A stretch of 64,000 bases of DNA from Legionella fallonii LLAP-10 (GCF_000953135.1 NZ_LN614827.1:3670501-3734500); one strand, 5' to 3'; positions 19,046-29,003 are shown, numbered from the stretch's first letter. Notes: generated by a model from the sequence alone, not told the origin. Translations and numbers: made by a program.

Positions 19046-19056
19046 GAATAGAAAAC

Positions 19057-19275
19057 ATGCGCCAACTCTTTTTCACTGACTTCATCCGCAACCGCACCAC
19101 TCAACTAGGTCTTGCGGTTAGTTTACTCGGCGATCTCAGTTTGTCGAAATCTATAAAACATGCCCTTATTCTATTCGGGCTACCCTATTTAACCTCTATC
19201 ATGCTGGCTTATCACTTTAAGCCAGCAAAATACAAAGTTAAAGTACGTATTAGTGAGCAATACAGAAATAAATAA
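19057..19275 (+). CDS. Small hypothetical protein after radC
   Basis: 72 residues from the ATG at 19057, which has AGGAA eight bases upstream; the frame also opens at 19036 inside radC. It has one moderately hydrophobic segment (HALILFGLPYLTSIMLAYHF) and a basic C-terminus. No family recognised. It starts 11 bases after radC and may be read from the same transcript. Confidence 0.55.
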   Translation: MRQLFFTDFIRNRTTQLGLAVSLLGDLSLSKSIKHALILFGLPYLTSIMLAYHFKPAKYKVKVRISEQYRNK

Positions 19276-19414
19276 ATCTCTTGTATAATCAGTGTGATAA
19301 AAATCTTCCTTTTTATGTAAAAAAGAGATTAAATGGATTGAGTTTATAAGTATGGTGAAGATTAAGGTAAGAATAGTTACGTATGGTATTTCTTAAACGA
19401 CTGGACAGGAATCT

Positions 19415-20968
19415 ATGACGTTATCTTTTTCTATGGGTATTAGTCAAAACTGGGGTGCATTATCGATGATGCAATCTCCTGGTTTTTATTGGATTAATGC
19501 AGACCGTACAACAGACGCAGATCAATTTTGTAAACAAATAATTATGGCTCAATCTGAGGACACTAATGCTGCTTTAATATGCCAACATGAAATACCCCCC
19601 TCTTTCTTAACTGATATGACTACTCTATCCATAAAAAAATTACCTTTATTTACTATGCCCACTAAAAAAGCGGCCATTTTGCATATTACCACCGATCTAA
19701 TGCGTGCATTAAAGCCCCAAAAACGATTGCTTATTTTATTAGTCAATTCCAGTCTATGGCAGTTATTCACCAAACATGAAATTAAAGTATGGATACAAAA
19801 AACCAGTAGATGGCTCAATATAGAACAAAGTACTTTACTACTGATTAATCATGGACTAGGCAGTCATCAATTACAAAGCCACTTGTTTTCTCAACATCGA
19901 TTTCTAGACGGACTGTCGCAATTACACTGGCAAGAAGATTTTTTACAATACAGCATTTCTTGGTGGGCAACAGAAACAGGTTTCACCGCCAATCAAATTC
20001 TTTCCATGAATAAAGATCAACAAGACTGGAGCATGCAACCTGATAACAGTCAAAAGTCGCCCCTATCACAAAATGATGAATTTCTTTATTTAGCAGATAA
20101 AAAAACTCTGGAGGGAGCTTTACCACCCTCTGAAAATTGGCAGTTATTAGATAATAATACCTTATTAGTACAACAGGCCGAACGATTACAGGCCGCCACT
20201 ATAATTTTCTCCCTATCAGACAGCAATCAGGTGGACGAGCTTGCCAAGCAAGTTCATTATCTACGTTGCCAATGTGGTGATGCTTTAAAAATAGTGATAC
20301 GTGAAATGAGCAATAACATACGTTATAGCGATGAACGCTTACTGTTGGCCTGCGGCGCCAATTTAACTGTACCTCAGACAGTCTCTCTACCCAAATTTCT
20401 CACTATGTTGGAAAGTATACAAGGACAACGATTTAATCGTTTCGTGCCTAAAAATTTCGATGCTCTACTCAGCGCAATGCACCCCATAGAACAAAAAGGC
20501 TATCTCCCTGTAAAACAATTTAGCCAAATAGTTTTGTCCCGAATGTACAATACAATTCTTCCTGATAATGGTAAAGGGCTACTGGTTGCTTTGATGCCAG
20601 AGGAGAATGTGGCAACCGAACAAGCATTATCCTTATGTGATTTAAAACGTTCAGGTGATATAGTCACTATAACTAAAAACAGATTATTTCTATTCCTTTC
20701 TACCTGTGCTGTCAGTGATCTGGATACAGCGCTTAGTTATATTTTTCAACAGCCAGTGAACGTGATCTTTACTAATCACGTAGCCTGGGATCTCGACTTA
20801 CAAATTATTTCAGAGATAAAACAACTTGAATTATATTGCAAGAGCATAGAAGATAAAGGGGAGACATTACCTGAGCAAGAAACAAAATTACAGGAACCTC
20901 CGGTAGCAGTAGCAAGACGAGTCCCTGAACCTATTACACTGACTATTAATAGGAACAAAAGGAAATGA
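19415..20968 (+). CDS. bcsE: Cellulose synthesis c-di-GMP-binding protein BcsE
   Basis: 517 residues. The C-terminal half carries the GIL domain with LKIVIREMSNNIRYSDERLL and LACGAN; the RYSD matches the RxxD I-site-like motif that binds c-di-GMP in enterobacterial BcsE. The N-terminal half is a degenerate P-loop/receiver-like region (family knowledge). BcsE binds c-di-GMP and boosts cellulose output. CAGGAA ribosome site before the ATG. First gene of bcsEFG; three bases to bcsF. Confidence 0.9.
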   Translation: MTLSFSMGISQNWGALSMMQSPGFYWINADRTTDADQFCKQIIMAQSEDTNAALICQHEIPPSFLTDMTTLSIKKLPLFTMPTKKAAILHITTDLMRALKPQKRLLILLVNSSLWQLFTKHEIKVWIQKTSRWLNIEQSTLLLINHGLGSHQLQSHLFSQHRFLDGLSQLHWQEDFLQYSISWWATETGFTANQILSMNKDQQDWSMQPDNSQKSPLSQNDEFLYLADKKTLEGALPPSENWQLLDNNTLLVQQAERLQAATIIFSLSDSNQVDELAKQVHYLRCQCGDALKIVIREMSNNIRYSDERLLLACGANLTVPQTVSLPKFLTMLESIQGQRFNRFVPKNFDALLSAMHPIEQKGYLPVKQFSQIVLSRMYNTILPDNGKGLLVALMPEENVATEQALSLCDLKRSGDIVTITKNRLFLFLSTCAVSDLDTALSYIFQQPVNVIFTNHVAWDLDLQIISEIKQLELYCKSIEDKGETLPEQETKLQEPPVAVARRVPEPITLTINRNKRK

Positions 20969-20971
20969 ACT

Positions 20972-21163
20972 ATGGAACTAACTGATGTTATTCAAATCAT
21001 CTCCATATCAGGCGTATTCTTTTTTGTACTGGGATGGACGAGTAAATCCCGAGTGCGAAAAGGGTTAAGAGCATTACAGAGCTTTTTCTTAAAACCTCGA
21101 TATCTAAAAACTGCTGGGTTTTTATCGAATACTAATCACTCGGCACAAACTAAGAAAAAATAA
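20972..21163 (+). CDS. bcsF: Small membrane protein BcsF
   Basis: 63 residues: DVIQIISISGVFFFVLGW is one transmembrane helix, followed by RKGLRALQSFFLKPRYLKTA, matching the FFxKPRYxKxAG tail of enterobacterial BcsF. BcsF links BcsE and BcsG at the inner membrane. Its stop overlaps the BcsG start by one base (TAATG). Confidence 0.88.
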   Translation: MELTDVIQIISISGVFFFVLGWTSKSRVRKGLRALQSFFLKPRYLKTAGFLSNTNHSAQTKKK

Positions 21164-22833
21164 TGATAAATACAGAACAACTCTCTCAAGAAACCTCTTC
21201 TGCATGGCGCAACTGGCGTGGTTTAGGTGCATGGAACTACTATTTTATCTTAAAATTCGCTCTTTTATGGTATGGATATTTGAATTTTCATCCATTCCTT
21301 AATCTAATATTCCTAGCAGTTTTACTGTTTCCATTACCGTCTTTATTTTTACATCGTTGCAGAAATTGGTTAGCCTTACCCATTGGCCTTGGCTTGTTTT
21401 ACCATGATACTTGGCTACCCAATATATATAGCATCATGGATCAAGGGGCTAATATTTTTAAATTCAGCCCGGACTATATACTTGAGCTGATAAATCGCTT
21501 TATAAATTGGCAGATGGTAGGTGCCGCCTTTGTTCTATTGGTTGCATATCTCTTTTTATCTCAATGGATTCGCATCACTGTCTTCACTGTAGTATTGCTC
21601 TGTTGGCTCAATATATTAACCATTCAGGGGCCGGCTATTTCGCTACTTCCTATGGCGAATAAAACTACCGCAAATCCCAGTCAAACAACAGCGACTACCG
21701 GCCAGCCATCTGCTGCTGTGACAACATCAACAACCAATATGCCACCAACAAATGAGAATCTGAATGCTTATCTGAATCAATTTTATAACACCGAAAAACC
21801 ACGAAAAACTAATTTTCCTGATAAATTAGCTGCTGATGCCCAGGCATTTGATCTCTTAATTATTCACATTTGCTCCTTGGCATGGGCTGACTTGGACGCG
21901 GTACATTTAAGAAATCATCCTTTATGGAGTCAATTTGACATATTCTTTAATAAATTTAATTCAGCTGCATCCTACAGTGGCCCGGCTGGAATTCGCCTAC
22001 TACGAGCCAGCTGTGGACAAACATCGCACACCGCTCTCTATGATCCTGTCAATCAAGATTGCTATCTGTTAGAGAACCTCGCTAAGCTTGGTTTTACTAC
22101 AGAAGTCATGCTGGATCACAATGGTGTTTTTGGTAATTTTCTAAAAGAATTGCAAGATGATGGAGACATAGCCAAGGTGCCATTAATGTCTCATGTTGGC
22201 ATTAATCAATCCATGATAGAGTTTGATGGCAGCCCACTTTTTAGCAATGATGAGCTGCTTAATAAATGGCTTAAAGAAAGACCTGCAAATAATGGCAAGC
22301 CAACCGCCACTTACTATAATATTATCACCCTACATGATGGCAATCGCTCTTTAGCAGACAGCAAGGTCATTCCTTATGAAGCAAGAGCAAAAAAATTGTT
22401 TGATCAGCTAGTTGATTTTTTTACTATTCTAGAAAAATCCGGTCGAAAAGTTGTGATTGTTGTCATTCCAGAACATGGCGCCAATCTTACTGGAGATAAG
22501 TTACAAATGCCCGGATTACGCGACATCCCTAGTCCAGCAATTACCCAAATCCCTGTTGGCATCAAATTAATTGGTGCTAAAGCACTAAATAAAGGGGAAG
22601 CGGTACAAATAAACAATCCAAGCAGTTATCTTGCAATCTCTGAATTAATATCACGTCTGGCGGATGGAAAACTATTTAACTCGCCTCAGCTGGATTTAAA
22701 AGCATTAACTAATAAATTACCGCAAACAGCTGAAGTTTCTGAAAATGAAGGGGTTATAGTCATAGATTATCAAGGTAAACCCTATGTACTCCTAAAAGGA
22801 GACAGTAATTGGGCTCCCTATCCTCAGCCATAA
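21163..22833 (+). CDS. bcsG: Cellulose phosphoethanolamine transferase BcsG
   Basis: 556 residues: four or more N-terminal membrane helices (about 25-155), a Thr/Pro-rich linker (about 165-195), then a periplasmic alkaline-phosphatase-like domain. Zinc and catalytic residues of E. coli BcsG are in place: Cys in IHICSLAWADLD, the nucleophilic Ser in ASYSGPAGIRLLRASCGQ exactly 35 residues later (as Cys243 to Ser278), and Glu-His in VIPEHGANL. It transfers phosphoethanolamine from phosphatidylethanolamine to glucose C6 of cellulose. Predicts a modified cellulose as in E. coli and Salmonella. Confidence 0.93.
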   Translation: MINTEQLSQETSSAWRNWRGLGAWNYYFILKFALLWYGYLNFHPFLNLIFLAVLLFPLPSLFLHRCRNWLALPIGLGLFYHDTWLPNIYSIMDQGANIFKFSPDYILELINRFINWQMVGAAFVLLVAYLFLSQWIRITVFTVVLLCWLNILTIQGPAISLLPMANKTTANPSQTTATTGQPSAAVTTSTTNMPPTNENLNAYLNQFYNTEKPRKTNFPDKLAADAQAFDLLIIHICSLAWADLDAVHLRNHPLWSQFDIFFNKFNSAASYSGPAGIRLLRASCGQTSHTALYDPVNQDCYLLENLAKLGFTTEVMLDHNGVFGNFLKELQDDGDIAKVPLMSHVGINQSMIEFDGSPLFSNDELLNKWLKERPANNGKPTATYYNIITLHDGNRSLADSKVIPYEARAKKLFDQLVDFFTILEKSGRKVVIVVIPEHGANLTGDKLQMPGLRDIPSPAITQIPVGIKLIGAKALNKGEAVQINNPSSYLAISELISRLADGKLFNSPQLDLKALTNKLPQTAEVSENEGVIVIDYQGKPYVLLKGDSNWAPYPQP

Positions 22834-22912
22834 AACGAAATGTAGGTGCGCCTGACTGAGTTGAAGACCATTTGTTGGGCGAAAAAGCTGAATGACACTA
22901 AGTTAAGTTTTA

Positions 22913-23154
22913 TGTAGCCCGGATTACATAGCTGTCAAGTTAAGAAGCGAAATATCGTTCTAAAGCCCTATCTCTACCCCTCTCCCGCGATTAAGTATTG
23001 GGTTCAAATATCTCTCGCGGGTGAGGGGGCTTTTCGTGCTATCTGAATATTATTCTGCTTCTAATTCCCTCTCCATCGAAGGAGAGGGGGAAATTGACCT
23101 CATTTCCTTCTTAACTTGACGGCTATGCGTATTAACGTAGTGTAATGGGCTACA
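22913..23154. repeat. 242-base inverted-repeat element between bcsG and bcsC
   Basis: TGTAGCCC at 22913 and its complement GGGCTACA at 23147-23154 begin two arms of about 40-50 bases that share CATAGC(T/C)GTCAAGTTAAGAAG. Inside are two smaller palindromes: one around CCCTCTCCCGCG/CGCGGGTGAGGG (22978-23029) and one around CCCTCTCC/GGAGAGGG (23068-23088). It looks like a nested MITE- or REP-like element. It fills most of the 404-base convergent gap and may terminate both bcsEFG and bcsC. No coding potential. Confidence 0.7.
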
Positions 23155-23237
23155 TTGTTCCGTGAATTTCTTTAATTTAGTGCCTTTCGAACGAACAATA
23201 TAGGTCGAAATACGCTCGACTACTCAAAAATTATCGC

Positions 23238-26200
23238 TTAACTAAAATTCGTATAAGGAACAAGAGGTCTTAGTGGCATATCAAGATCACCCATCCAACC
23301 GTCAAGAGAATAACGAAGATAAACGGATATATGGCTTGGAGTAAAGTCTCTAGTTCGCTGGATATTAACCACACCGCCACAGGTCCAATGAGGACCAAGG
23401 CGACGCTCCACTAAAGCCAATAAGGTATATCCCCATCCAGTATTTGGCCCGCCTGTAACAATAGAATTTTGGGCGAGTGTGACTGGTGGAAATAAATATG
23501 GCAAAGGATAAAGCAAGCTATTCTGATTATTTGCAGTAGACCAGGAAATTGAACCGCCAAATTCATAAGACCAATTGGCTATTCTTTGTCTAAAATCAAC
23601 GGGAAGAGCAAACGAAAGATAACTTTGTGGGCTATAATATCCCCCCTGCCCTAAGGTATAACCACTCAGATCCTTTTGATAATGCCAAAGCATATTATTA
23701 ATACCAATAGACATTCGAGCATTATCTTCATTAATAAGTTTATAATAATAGCCTTCCATCAATCGAACTCGGTAGTTGTTAGCTACATTTTTACCCGTTA
23801 ATTGATCTGCGTCCATAAAGCCCCATAAGCCAAAAGACCCCCCTCTATCATAGCTTAAAGATAAGCTAGGGCCGCTGGCAACAACACCACCCCATATAAT
23901 CCCAGTATTAGGATCTCGAGCTCCGGCCAGGGACAATAATGAATTTGACATCGGCCTACGAGACGCCGCTAAGGTCCACCCCACATGATTGAAGCTTCCA
24001 GAATAAGCAATCCCCCCAACCGTATTAACAACATTAAATCCTAATGGAGTTTCACCAACATCTACAGCCCATTTATCATTTACCCAACCGACGGAACCAC
24101 CAAGCCCCTTAGCTCTTTGCGCTATATCAGTGAAGCAACCATTAATCCCGCAGGTGCCAAAATTATTAAAAAAAGCACCTCCGTTAGTGGCAAAATTACC
24201 TGCGCTTACATAAACAATATCACTTCGTGCATATGCTCGCCCATCATATAAAGGCATATCAGCTTGGATTATATCGTCTCTAATGGTTAAAAGAGAGGTT
24301 CCACCAGTTCCACTCAAAGTCCAATTGTCATGTTCCGCCGTGATCCGCACCTCCCGTTGACGATAAAGCTGAGCGGCTTCAGAACGAATTCCTCGTTTCA
24401 ACCAATCATCACTCTTATGATTACGCGTTAAAAAAGTATAAGTATTATTATCTCCTGGATAAATAGAGGTAATTTGGCTCTTAACCATTGCTTCTGCATA
24501 ATCAGCTCTAGCCAATTGCGGCTGCTGTAATTTCCGCTCCAAATTTGCTGCATCACGAAATACCAACGAAGAAACCATACCGGGAGGAGCTATGCGTGCT
24601 TGCAGCTTTATGCGTTGAAAAATCATATAGGCTTTATTTGCTTCACCTACGGCAATCCAGGCATTAGCGACTCTGCGTTGCATGTTAAAGTCTAACGACG
24701 CTTCGCTTGGTTGTTCTACTAAGAGAAGACGATGTGCTTCTTTAATATGATTTCCAGCAACCAAAGCTTCTATTTCTCCTAAAAGAGCATCGGAATTTTG
24801 GGGTTCTGCTGCTCTAACTTCACGATAATACGCTAGTGCTTCATTAATTTTACCATCCTCTAACGCCCAATCGGCTAATTTCAACGTAATCATGGGCATT
24901 TTAGGTTGTTTTAGTAAATAAGCATTAGCACCTTCCTTATTCCCTCGATCCCTCATCTTTTGAGCATAATCCATAGCCATGCGAGCATGCTTAAGTACTA
25001 ACTCTTTTTCTATACGTTGTGCCAAATCGAGACTGTCTTTATCCCAAAGTTTTTTGGGAATTTTGTTCAAATAAGCAATTGCCTTTTCATCCTGCTTAAT
25101 TGAAGATAAAAAAAGTGCATAAACATAGATTACTTTGGGATTATTGTTTTGTTTTGCAACTAGTGACAATAATACGTCATTTGCTTTTTCATCTTGTTTT
25201 AACTCATGTAATACTTGTGCCAAATGATAAGCGAGCCAAGGATCATCGGGAGTTATTTGACGCGCATCCCTATATTTTTGTAATGCTTCGAACCATTGTT
25301 TACGAGCAACAAAACGCTCTGCTTGTTGTTGTAAAACATCACTTTGTAAGTCTCGCCTAATGTCTTTAAATTTAAATTGTTTACTCAGCGGTAAACTATC
25401 TAAATAACTTAGTGCTTTTTGTGGCGATTGGCGCCTATAAATCCCTATCAAACCATACACAGCAATACTACCACTAGGATAAAGACGTTCTGCTTTTTTA
25501 TATTCTTGCTCCGCAGTTACATAATCTTTTCGAGTATAAGCCACATTCCCTAAGCCAATTACTGCAAAATCATTAGTACTATCATATTGGACTGCCAACT
25601 GATATTTTTGCTGAGCTAAAGCAAGATTACCCGCTTTAAATGCCCTATCCCCTTCTATATTGAGTAATTGAGACAATGTAGATTGAAGAGAATTGATCCA
25701 ATTAACATTACTTAATCTATTATTTTGAATAAGATTATTTTTTTGCAGATAAAGATATAAATCCTGCAAATGAGCCACGCCCTCATTCTCTAGTTCAGGT
25801 ATTCTTGCCACTATAGACCAATACTCAACGGCAAGTGTGAGGGTAGGTGGATCGCCATGAAAAAGATCATCATAGAGTTTTTTTGCTTCAACTAGCTTTC
25901 CAGCAACAGCTAATAATCGCGCTTGCTGGAGTTTTTGCCCTGCTTCGGGTTGCGATAATGCAACATTGATTTGTGCTTGTTTATAGATTTCAGAATTGGG
26001 TGCTACTCTCTTTAATTTATCCAACAATTGCTCTGCTAAAATACGATTCCCCTTGCGCAAAGCAAATCTCAAACGAGCGACTATTACCTCTGGATCATTA
26101 GGCGCTATAAGATCTAGACGATAAAGTGCTTGTTCCACTAAATCATCTCTATAATTTGCTTCACCAGCCAGCACTTGTTGCAACAAAAATTGTTTCGGTG

Positions 26201-26303
26201 TGAGACTATCCGCAGCCTGCGCTTGAGAGATACAGGCAGCACTGAACAAAACTAAGCTGAGCTTACTTAGCTTAAATTTGACATTTCGGATAGGTTTTTT
26301 CAA
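23238..26303 (-). CDS. bcsC: Cellulose export outer-membrane protein BcsC
   Basis: 1021 residues. A Sec signal peptide (LVLFSAACISQAQA), then about 18 TPR-like repeats up to roughly residue 650 forming the periplasmic scaffold, then a beta-barrel of about 350 residues ending in an aromatic residue. The region VGWVNDKWAVDVGETPLGFN is characteristic of the BcsC barrel. It guides cellulose through periplasm and outer membrane. Unlike enterobacteria it is not next to bcsZ; it lies five bases after pgi on the minus strand, in a galU-pgi-bcsC unit convergent with bcsEFG. Confidence 0.9.
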   Translation of the reverse strand: MKKPIRNVKFKLSKLSLVLFSAACISQAQAADSLTPKQFLLQQVLAGEANYRDDLVEQALYRLDLIAPNDPEVIVARLRFALRKGNRILAEQLLDKLKRVAPNSEIYKQAQINVALSQPEAGQKLQQARLLAVAGKLVEAKKLYDDLFHGDPPTLTLAVEYWSIVARIPELENEGVAHLQDLYLYLQKNNLIQNNRLSNVNWINSLQSTLSQLLNIEGDRAFKAGNLALAQQKYQLAVQYDSTNDFAVIGLGNVAYTRKDYVTAEQEYKKAERLYPSGSIAVYGLIGIYRRQSPQKALSYLDSLPLSKQFKFKDIRRDLQSDVLQQQAERFVARKQWFEALQKYRDARQITPDDPWLAYHLAQVLHELKQDEKANDVLLSLVAKQNNNPKVIYVYALFLSSIKQDEKAIAYLNKIPKKLWDKDSLDLAQRIEKELVLKHARMAMDYAQKMRDRGNKEGANAYLLKQPKMPMITLKLADWALEDGKINEALAYYREVRAAEPQNSDALLGEIEALVAGNHIKEAHRLLLVEQPSEASLDFNMQRRVANAWIAVGEANKAYMIFQRIKLQARIAPPGMVSSLVFRDAANLERKLQQPQLARADYAEAMVKSQITSIYPGDNNTYTFLTRNHKSDDWLKRGIRSEAAQLYRQREVRITAEHDNWTLSGTGGTSLLTIRDDIIQADMPLYDGRAYARSDIVYVSAGNFATNGGAFFNNFGTCGINGCFTDIAQRAKGLGGSVGWVNDKWAVDVGETPLGFNVVNTVGGIAYSGSFNHVGWTLAASRRPMSNSLLSLAGARDPNTGIIWGGVVASGPSLSLSYDRGGSFGLWGFMDADQLTGKNVANNYRVRLMEGYYYKLINEDNARMSIGINNMLWHYQKDLSGYTLGQGGYYSPQSYLSFALPVDFRQRIANWSYEFGGSISWSTANNQNSLLYPLPYLFPPVTLAQNSIVTGGPNTGWGYTLLALVERRLGPHWTCGGVVNIQRTRDFTPSHISVYLRYSLDGWMGDLDMPLRPLVPYTNFS

Positions 26304-26308
26304 TTATA

Positions 26309-27769
26309 TTATCCAATTATCTGTTTCGATAACTCAACACCAGGTTGATCGAACGCATTAATATTCCATATTACACTTTGGGTAAAAATTTTATGCTCAT
26401 ATAGAGCCATTAAAGAACCAAGTGTTTTAGGGGTCCAATCAAATAAAGAGAGATGATTAGTGGGCGTTTTAAACGATTTTAATTGCTTACAATCACGAGA
26501 CCCCGCTCCATTGCTCAACACTTTTTGATGTGCATTGCACATTTTATTAACCATAGCATTTTCTAAAGTATCTATACTGATTAAATCAGCGGCAACTCTA
26601 TGTGTTCCTTGGCACAATAACTGAAAATAACTATGTTGAACTTGATGCGCAGGCCCCCCCCAAATAATAGGCCCTGTAGCATAATTAACTATTCGTCCGT
26701 CTTTGTCTATTGATTTCCCATTACTTTCCATATCCAATTGTTGTATGTAAGGAACAAAATGCTGAAGATCATAAAAGTAAATTAACATCAACAGATTATG
26801 AATTTTCAAGAAATTAATATTCCAAATGCCAAGAAGTGCTAAAAGAACGGGTAAGTTTTGTGAAAACTTAGTATTCTGAAAATGTTTATCCATCTCTCGC
26901 GCTCCTACAAGCATTTCGGAAAAATGTTTATATCCGATTGCAATACAGGTAATAAGATTAATAGAAGAACACGTAGAATAACGACCACCAACCCAAGTCC
27001 AGGTAGGGATCACATTATCTATTCCAAATTGCCTCGCTTTATCTACATTTGCGGTAACCGCAATAATATGCTTATTAATATGTTGAGGCTGAGCTAGCCA
27101 TACAATAGCCTTATCCATGTTACATAAGGTTTCCTTTGTAGTGAACGATTTTGAAGCAATGATAAAAAGGGTTGTTTCTGGATTTAATTGACTTAATTTA
27201 TGCTGAAACTCATGTGGATCAATGCCAGATATAAAATGAAATTTTAATTTATCCGTTGTAAAGTCAATTAATGCCCTGGTACAAAATTTTGGCCCCAAAA
27301 AAGAACCACCAATGCCTATATTAACAATATCAGTAATGGGTTTTCCTGAAAATCCATACCATTCCCCATTTCTGAGCCGAGTAGAAATATCCCGCATTAG
27401 CTCACGAGCATGTATAACATCGGGAATAATATTATGACCCTTTACAATAATTTGTTCATCGGCTGAAGCTCTAAGTGCCGTATGTAATGCTGGTTTATGC
27501 TCTGAAGTATTAACATGATGTCCGGACATTAGCTGATTTATTTTTTCTTGCAATCCACACTCATCCGCAAGAGAAAAGAGCAAATGCAATACTTCGTCGT
27601 CTATAAATTGTTGGCTGTAGTCAATTGCAATATTTGATGCTGTGGCACAATATTTTTTTGACCTTATATTCTTATTAGAGTCGAGTAACTGAAGATGCGA
27701 CTCATCACAATTGGATTGCTTATAGTGCTCTAGCTGCTTCCACGAACTAATTTGTGTTAATGCGAGCAT
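26309..27769 (-). CDS. pgi: Glucose-6-phosphate isomerase family protein, divergent
   Basis: 486 residues, about 60 shorter than E. coli Pgi. Family marks are present: NIGIGGSFLGP (about 150), SKSFTTKET, WVGGRYSTCSSINL and the C-terminal NAFDQPGVELSK with the catalytic Lys. However, the strongly conserved WGEPGTNGQH loop reads WGGPAHQVQH (about 370), losing the base Glu, and the ring-opening His region (THNP in E. coli) reads TLENAMV without His. It may be a slow or altered isomerase devoted to the cellulose or envelope sugar supply. Six bases from galU and five from bcsC, so one operon. Confidence 0.8.
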   Translation of the reverse strand: MLALTQISSWKQLEHYKQSNCDESHLQLLDSNKNIRSKKYCATASNIAIDYSQQFIDDEVLHLLFSLADECGLQEKINQLMSGHHVNTSEHKPALHTALRASADEQIIVKGHNIIPDVIHARELMRDISTRLRNGEWYGFSGKPITDIVNIGIGGSFLGPKFCTRALIDFTTDKLKFHFISGIDPHEFQHKLSQLNPETTLFIIASKSFTTKETLCNMDKAIVWLAQPQHINKHIIAVTANVDKARQFGIDNVIPTWTWVGGRYSTCSSINLITCIAIGYKHFSEMLVGAREMDKHFQNTKFSQNLPVLLALLGIWNINFLKIHNLLMLIYFYDLQHFVPYIQQLDMESNGKSIDKDGRIVNYATGPIIWGGPAHQVQHSYFQLLCQGTHRVAADLISIDTLENAMVNKMCNAHQKVLSNGAGSRDCKQLKSFKTPTNHLSLFDWTPKTLGSLMALYEHKIFTQSVIWNINAFDQPGVELSKQIIG

Positions 27770-27775
27770 AAAATA

Positions 27776-28675
27776 TTACCGTTCAAAATGTTGCTTATGT
27801 ATTGTTTCTAACAACCATTTAGAAAAACGTTCCCCCTCTACAGGATCAATTCTTCCTAGATCGACGTTCGCTTTTAAAAAGCCTAATATACTGCCACAAT
27901 CATAACGTGTTCCATCATAGCGATACGCTAAAACAGATTCTTTTTTTAATAAACATTTAATTGCATCTGTCAGTTGAATCTCGTCTCCATCAACATGCGG
28001 CAACGCTCTAATTTCATCAAAGATACTTGCGCTAAGAATATAACGCCCAACAATAGCAATATTTGAAGGAGCATGATCTGGAAGTGGTTTTTCTACTAAG
28101 TCAGTAATATCGAGAATACGCTCAGTGCGTTGTTTCCCTGCAATAATGCCATATTGTGAGGTATGCTCAGGAGAAACATTTTGCACTGCGAGAACGCTGG
28201 TTCTATATTCTTTATAAATGTCGACCATTTGCTTCATAATGGGAGGCTCACCAATAATCAGATCATCGGCAAGCAACACAGCAAACGCCTCATCACCTAT
28301 CAAACTTTCAGCGCATAAAACGGCATGCCCCAGGCCTAAAGGTTTCGGTTGTCGGACATAAAAACACTCCATATCTTCTGGTTTCACTGCATGTACCAAA
28401 GACAAAAGTTCCATTTTGTTATGGGAAATTAGTTCGTTCTCTAATTCATTCGATATATCAAAATGATCTTCAATAGCTCGTTTATAATGGCAAGTGACAA
28501 AAATCATTTGTCGTATTCCTGCAGCATAAGCCTCTTCAACCGCATACTGAATTAAGGGCTTATTAACGATAGATAACATTTCCTTTGGAGCAGCTTTAGT
28601 TGCTGGCAAAAATCGGGTTCCTAGACCAGCCACAGGAAATACAGCTTTTTGTATTGGAGCATGAGTGAGTTTCAT
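27776..28675 (-). CDS. galU: UTP-glucose-1-phosphate uridylyltransferase
   Basis: 299 residues with VFPVAGLGTRFLPATKAAPK, the nucleotide-binding signature of GalU, plus VLLADDLI and LVEKP motifs. It makes UDP-glucose, the direct substrate of BcsA. First gene of galU-pgi-bcsC, and divergent from bcsRQABZ across a 328-base gap, so substrate supply and polymer synthesis may share control. Confidence 0.93.
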   Translation of the reverse strand: MKLTHAPIQKAVFPVAGLGTRFLPATKAAPKEMLSIVNKPLIQYAVEEAYAAGIRQMIFVTCHYKRAIEDHFDISNELENELISHNKMELLSLVHAVKPEDMECFYVRQPKPLGLGHAVLCAESLIGDEAFAVLLADDLIIGEPPIMKQMVDIYKEYRTSVLAVQNVSPEHTSQYGIIAGKQRTERILDITDLVEKPLPDHAPSNIAIVGRYILSASIFDEIRALPHVDGDEIQLTDAIKCLLKKESVLAYRYDGTRYDCGSILGFLKANVDLGRIDPVEGERFSKWLLETIHKQHFER

Positions 28676-29003
28676 TGTTAATTAAGCCTTTTTATTTTAT
28701 TTATAGCAAAAAAAACAAGTATTATCATTTATCAATAGCATAGAATGAGTAGAAAAAAAATATTAAGTTCTACAACTGGATGATAATTAATCAAATGGCG
28801 TTAACCTTAAAGATAAATCCTATGTACTAAAGTGTAGCGTGGTTGCTTACAACCTAGTTACACTACATAAGCTCGTCTCTCCCTGAGAGAACAATGTAGA
28901 ATATTATTTAGTAAAAACAAAGCCCCTCCCATAAAAAAATACTAACACATGGAACAATGATTGCTATAATTTAAATTAATACCATCGTTAAAAGAGCAAA
29001 AAA
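28676..29003. promoter_or_regulatory. Divergent control region between galU and bcsR
   Basis: The 328-base gap must hold the promoters of galU-pgi-bcsC and bcsRQABZ. It is very AT-rich. A dyad at 28832-28863 pairs GTGTA with TACAC and GGTTG with CAACC around a 4-base loop; it may be an operator or part of a leader RNA. I see no GEMM-type c-di-GMP riboswitch and no clean -35/-10 pair. Confidence 0.45.

Noticed and set aside
28676-29003. A c-di-GMP (GEMM) riboswitch upstream of the cellulose genes
   Set aside because: None of the conserved GEMM sequence blocks was found here or before bcsE.
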